Below, one piece after another: positions 60,610 to 64,000 of a stretch of 64,000 bases of DNA. The notes under the pieces were generated by a model, which made no database searches, was not told the origin of the DNA, and saw only the letters and a list, made by a program, of their open reading frames with translations. Source of the stretch: Phocaeicola_A sp045647865 (lineage in GTDB: Bacteria; Bacteroidota; Bacteroidia; Bacteroidales; Bacteroidaceae); the NCBI GenBank assembly GCA_045647865.1, contig JAZRMW010000023.1:88342-152341 (forward strand), in the 5' to 3' direction. The translations under genes were made by a program, and so were the position numbers. Position 1 is the first letter of the stretch. Every line of letters begins with the position of its first letter.

Positions 60610-60654
60610 CATATTTCGTCGGAAAAAAGAGAATATTTTTTATTTTAACAGAAA

Positions 60655-62331
60655 TCAAAGCGAATCTTTGCAGTTCTTCTCTACTTTTTGGATAAAATCA
60701 TTTATCAATGATTCATTCATGTCGCCTAACGCATGTTCTTTGCGGGCATCGGCTATCAGCAGATTCTTCCATTCTTCAAGAGCCTGTTCAGCCTCATCTT
60801 GCAAAGTTCCGTCGGTAAATTTTCCTCCAAACATGTGGGCCAACATGGCAGCTCCCCATTGTTGCGATTGGGTCGTATAGAGAGTGTTCAACTCATCCCA
60901 AGGATGAAGTGACTTCATCTCGGGGTTGAAGCAGGAACATCCCGTACCTGTGCTCAACCCCTCTTCTGCCATCGGCAAACCGGCTACGTCTATCCAATGC
61001 CATTTGCGTGCTTCATCATTGATGTTCGTCGTCGGAGTTATTTTGTAAGCATACAAACGAATGGCCAAACGATAGCGGTCAATGCCTTTCTGCAGAGCAT
61101 TTCGGCGAATAATGGTGCCATTATAGGGGTATTCGTCCACTTCAGTACCATATTCCTTCTGGAGGGACTCAAGCACTTCCAATCCATTGAACACACTTTG
61201 CATCACAAAGGGTGAGAGGAAGTCATATTCGCCTACGTAGGGTGAACTTCCGCGTTGCTTCCATTTGAGTACATCGCGGAAGGTGCCGGCTGTGCCTAAA
61301 TTCATGCCTGGTGCGGCAAAAACTCTTTCTCCGTCGGCAATAATATATGAGAAGGGTAATGCCGACAAATCGGGATGTGTCTTCACCTTGCCCATCACCA
61401 TACAGAAAGGAGCCGACTTCATTGGCCAGAGAATGTGGCTTCCTGAAGCCGTTTTCGAACCTCGCGCCAACGTACCGTGATGTACAGGGCCTAACTTGTA
61501 GGCATGGTTGCTTTGATTCGTGTTCGAACCGGCATTGTAGAAAGAAAACTCGCCACCAATAAGCAATGTCGATTTGTGGTGGCTTACCGTATGCGGACCT
61601 CCGAACACGGCACAAGCCTCGCCACAGAAGAGTTCACTATGATGTCCAAAGTAGCAATTCTCGGCCATGAATCCCTTGCCAATCTTGCAATCGTTGGTAG
61701 TAATGACATGATAGAGTTTCGCTCCGTCAGTCACCTTTGTACGCTTGCCGATGCAAAACTTATGGGCAATCACCTGTGTACCGACGTATGCATCTTCTAA
61801 AAGGAAACCATCTTCCAAATGGGCAACTCCCTCAATACGGACATTCTTCTCTACCAATACATTGCACAACGTACCACAATTCTTGATGTGGCATCCTGTA
61901 GCGATGGTTCCCATAGGAGTAGTATCTGTATGTGTGATTTCTTTCACATGGCGGAATTGTGGATAGTGAACATTCAGCCAATCCAATTGCTCGTTAGGGT
62001 TAAGCGTAAAATGAATATTCGGTTCTCCAGCTTCGTTACCCACGGTTATTCCTTCGCGACAAAGTTCTGTGTCAATCCATTTGTCACAAGTGATTTCGTT
62101 CACGCGACAGATACTCACATTGTCGTGGACAGAAATATTCTTCAAGAGACCCACATGGCTGATACTTGTTCCTTCACCAATTTCCACATGACCTTCAAAA
62201 TACGTGTGGCGCAGATTGTTGGTATTGAAATTCGTGTGTACAAGGATGTTCTCCCAACTTTCAGCTGAGCATCCTTGATGCTCAAGCTGTTTAATCTCTT
62301 CGGTGGTTAGTTGTCTTTTCATTGTAGTCAT
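60655..62331 (-). CDS. DUF4954 family protein with left-handed beta-helix
   Basis: 558 residues. After EEIKQLEHQGCSAESWENI, a typical DUF4954 opening, hexapeptide-type repeats run from about 40 to 260 (ISHVGLLKNISVHDNVSICRV, IKNCGTLCNVLVEKNVRIEGV, AYVGTQVIAHKFCIGKRTKV), the fold of acyl- and nucleotidyl-transferases; the C-terminal half is helical. The family has no proven function, but the fold suggests sugar-nucleotide or acyl transfer. The ATG at 62331 overlaps the hflX stop (ATGA), so translation is coupled; an ATG three codons later is the alternative. Confidence 0.85.
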   Translation of the reverse strand: MTTMKRQLTTEEIKQLEHQGCSAESWENILVHTNFNTNNLRHTYFEGHVEIGEGTSISHVGLLKNISVHDNVSICRVNEITCDKWIDTELCREGITVGNEAGEPNIHFTLNPNEQLDWLNVHYPQFRHVKEITHTDTTPMGTIATGCHIKNCGTLCNVLVEKNVRIEGVAHLEDGFLLEDAYVGTQVIAHKFCIGKRTKVTDGAKLYHVITTNDCKIGKGFMAENCYFGHHSELFCGEACAVFGGPHTVSHHKSTLLIGGEFSFYNAGSNTNQSNHAYKLGPVHHGTLARGSKTASGSHILWPMKSAPFCMVMGKVKTHPDLSALPFSYIIADGERVFAAPGMNLGTAGTFRDVLKWKQRGSSPYVGEYDFLSPFVMQSVFNGLEVLESLQKEYGTEVDEYPYNGTIIRRNALQKGIDRYRLAIRLYAYKITPTTNINDEARKWHWIDVAGLPMAEEGLSTGTGCSCFNPEMKSLHPWDELNTLYTTQSQQWGAAMLAHMFGGKFTDGTLQDEAEQALEEWKNLLIADARKEHALGDMNESLINDFIQKVEKNCKDSL

Positions 62332-63578
62332 TCTGTATCGTATGTCTGGTAAAGAAAGTCGTTGTATGGGTACTTCTGTACGTGCAATTCCCTTACCTTA
62401 TTATATATAACGGTTTTCAATTCTTCGAGGTTCGTTTTTTCACGAGCAGAAATGAAAATGCAGTCTCCATTCATTTTGGCCATCCAAGTGTTCATCAGTT
62501 CAGGAAGAGTGGTGTTTTCCTTGGTACGAGGTGTCAAGTCGTCCTCGTCCTTCTCTACATAGGTATAGGCATCAATCTTGTTGAAGATAATCATGCTCGG
62601 TTTGTCGCTGCATCCGAGATCGCCCAATGTACGCTCTACTACCTGTATTTGCTCTTCGAAGTCAGGATGTGAGATGTCCACTACATGGAGCAACAAATCC
62701 GCTTCGCGTACCTCATCAAGTGTACTCTTGAACGACTCCACCAACTCTGTGGGCAACTTGCGGATGAATCCTACCGTATCACTCAACAAGAAAGGCAAGT
62801 TCTCAATGATGACCTTACGCACCGTCGTGTCCAATGTCGCGAACAGTTTGTTTTCGGCAAACACTTCGCTTTTGGCCAACAGGTTCATCAGTGTGGATTT
62901 TCCTACATTGGTGTATCCGACTAATGCTACACGGATAAGGCGTCCACGGTTCTTGCGTTGCGTTGTCTTCTGCTTGTCAATCTCTGCCAGTTGTTGCTTC
63001 AATAGTGACATGCGGTTGAGGATGATACGGCGGTCCATTTCCAACTGTGTTTCACCCGGTCCTCTCAAGCCTACCGAGCCTCCCTTTCCACTACCTGAAC
63101 CACCTCCTTGGCGTTCAAGGTGTGTCCAAAGACGTTGGAGTCGGGGAAGCATGTAGCGGTTTTGAGCCAGCTCCACCTGTGTTTTGGCATGAGCTGTTTG
63201 CGCACGCATAGCAAAGATGTCAAGGATAAGCGATGTACGGTCAAGAATCTTGATTTGCAATTCTTTCTCGATGTTGCGCATCTGCTTGGCCGACAACTCA
63301 TCATCGAAAATGACCATACCAACTTCGCGTTCCTCTTCGGCTTCGCGTTGAATATATTCCTTTATCTCTTGTAGCTTACCCTTTCCGATGTACGTTACCG
63401 AACTGGCTCCATCCAACCGCTGGGTGAATCGTTTGACGGTCTTTGCTCCGGCCGTTTCGGCCAGAAACTCCAACTCGTCCAGATACTCATTGGTTTTCCG
63501 CTCATTCTGTTGCGGAGTGATGATGGCCACCAGTACGGCCGTCTCGGTTTGGGCTTCTGATATGACAAATTCTTTCAT
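62328..63578 (-). CDS. hflX: Ribosome-associated GTPase HflX
   Basis: 416 residues. The N-terminal HflX domain has AGAKTVKRFTQRLDGASSVTYIGKGKLQE and VIFDDELSAKQMRNIEKEL; a coiled linker carries GPGETQLEMDRRII; the GTPase domain shows G1 VGYTNVGKSTLMN near 220, G3 DTVGFIRKLP, and G4 NKID. It splits stalled ribosomes under stress. It lies 9 nt after valS and overlaps the DUF4954 gene, so the three form one transcript. Confidence 0.96.
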   Translation of the reverse strand: MKEFVISEAQTETAVLVAIITPQQNERKTNEYLDELEFLAETAGAKTVKRFTQRLDGASSVTYIGKGKLQEIKEYIQREAEEEREVGMVIFDDELSAKQMRNIEKELQIKILDRTSLILDIFAMRAQTAHAKTQVELAQNRYMLPRLQRLWTHLERQGGGSGSGKGGSVGLRGPGETQLEMDRRIILNRMSLLKQQLAEIDKQKTTQRKNRGRLIRVALVGYTNVGKSTLMNLLAKSEVFAENKLFATLDTTVRKVIIENLPFLLSDTVGFIRKLPTELVESFKSTLDEVREADLLLHVVDISHPDFEEQIQVVERTLGDLGCSDKPSMIIFNKIDAYTYVEKDEDDLTPRTKENTTLPELMNTWMAKMNGDCIFISAREKTNLEELKTVIYNKVRELHVQKYPYNDFLYQTYDTE

Positions 63579-63587
63579 CTATTCCAA

Positions 63588-64000
63588 TTACTTCTTCAAC
63601 GCAGCAATGCTTTCTTTCAATGCTGCAATCTTGCTTTCGGCATCGGCTTGCTTCTTACGCTCCATCTCGATAACGGCGGCAGGAGCTTTGCTTACGAACT
63701 TCTCGTTGCTGAGTTTCTTCAATACGCTTTGGAGGAACCCTTCGTTGTAAGCCAAGTCGGCTTCGAGTTTCTTCAATTCTTCTTCCACATTGATAAGGTT
63801 GCCCAAAGGTACCGCATATTCTGTAGTGCCAACCATGAACGATGCAGAGCCTTCTGCTTTAGCCTCTACGGCAGAAACGGAGGTCAGGTTGCATAACTTG
63901 GCTATCACACTGCTGAATGCAGCTACGGGATTTTCACCTACAACCTGCAATTCCAATGTCTCCTTCTGGGCAATGTTCTTCTGCAAACGGATGGTACGGA
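63588..64000 (-). CDS. valS: Valyl-tRNA synthetase, C-terminal part
   Basis: The frame runs off the window's right edge; 137 C-terminal residues are visible. RTIRLQKNIAQKETLELQV is followed by a beta-alpha part and the C-terminal coiled coil LINVEEELKKLEADLAYNEG...KLSNEKFVSKAPAAVIEMERKK, the tRNA-binding arm that marks ValRS. A start at 63986 is only an internal Leu codon, not the real start. Confidence 0.93.
   Translation of the reverse strand, partial: RTIRLQKNIAQKETLELQVVGENPVAAFSSVIAKLCNLTSVSAVEAKAEGSASFMVGTTEYAVPLGNLINVEEELKKLEADLAYNEGFLQSVLKKLSNEKFVSKAPAAVIEMERKKQADAESKIAALKESIAALKK

Noticed and set aside
1..64000. CRISPR arrays, insertion sequences, tRNA or rRNA genes
   Set aside because: No spaced identical repeats, transposase frames or tRNA-like clover sequences were noticed by eye; repeats found are the short hairpin arrays.

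Overview
The window is a chromosomal segment from a member of the Bacteroidota, almost certainly order Bacteroidales. The evidence is the promoter style (-33 TTTG, then 19-20 nt, then -7 TAnnTTTG), lipoproteins with acidic residues after the lipidated Cys, a type IX secretion system (T9SS) with T9SS C-terminal domain cargo, a bifunctional fucokinase/GDP-fucose pyrophosphorylase (Fkp), and the purH-mreBCD-mrdA-rodA order. The family is less certain: full gldKLMN together with Bacteroides-like rhamnose genes suggests a Prevotella-like or a T9SS-bearing Bacteroidaceae lineage. I saw no rRNA, tRNA, insertion sequence, prophage or CRISPR array.

Layout. 1-6.5 kb: the end of fkp, then the L-rhamnose operon rhaB-rhaA-rhaT-rhaD. 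6.5-7.6 kb: a gene-free stretch holding terminator hairpins, nested inverted repeats and a strongly structured non-coding RNA of about 370 nt with its own promoter and terminator. 7.6-13.7 kb: an accessory restriction-modification-like locus (incomplete methylase, mosaic Eco57I-type methylase, four-helix-bundle protein, GIY-YIG/SF2 helicase). 14-18.6 kb: T9SS plug protein, engB, a small membrane protein, a DivIC/FtsB-like protein and dnaX. 18.8-28.1 kb: envelope genes (porin, a decayed C10 protease, a coiled-coil surface lipoprotein with an OmpA partner, a T9SS cargo protein, a barrel protein). 28.2-34.5 kb: porP-gldK-gldL-gldM-gldN. 34.8-40.5 kb: GH106 rhamnosidase, CotH-like protein and sialate O-acetylesterase. 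41.3-46.3 kb: a 1676-residue repeat-containing T9SS cargo. 46.5-50.8 kb: metF, holB, ricT, gldH, followed by a candidate small RNA. 51-64 kb, all on the minus strand: an SF1 helicase, the rod-shape operon (rodA, mrdA, mreD, mreC, mreB) behind purH, then a DUF4954 gene, hflX and the end of valS.

How the genes fit together. The GH106 enzyme can release L-rhamnose, which RhaT imports and RhaA, RhaB and RhaD convert to dihydroxyacetone phosphate and lactaldehyde; Fkp handles the related sugar fucose for surface glycans. The T9SS core, plug and PorP-like protein would export the C-terminal-domain cargo encoded nearby.

Two things stand out. One is the structured RNA at about 7129-7500, with a 16-bp long-range helix and two hairpins sharing almost the same loop. 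The other is a set of intergenic repeat arrays of unrelated sequence (CTATAG, GGAGTT, CGCGGATTA, AATTATGAA, AAAAGGCGA types) that mostly share a unit of about 9 bp and are usually arranged as two facing arms that form long hairpins.
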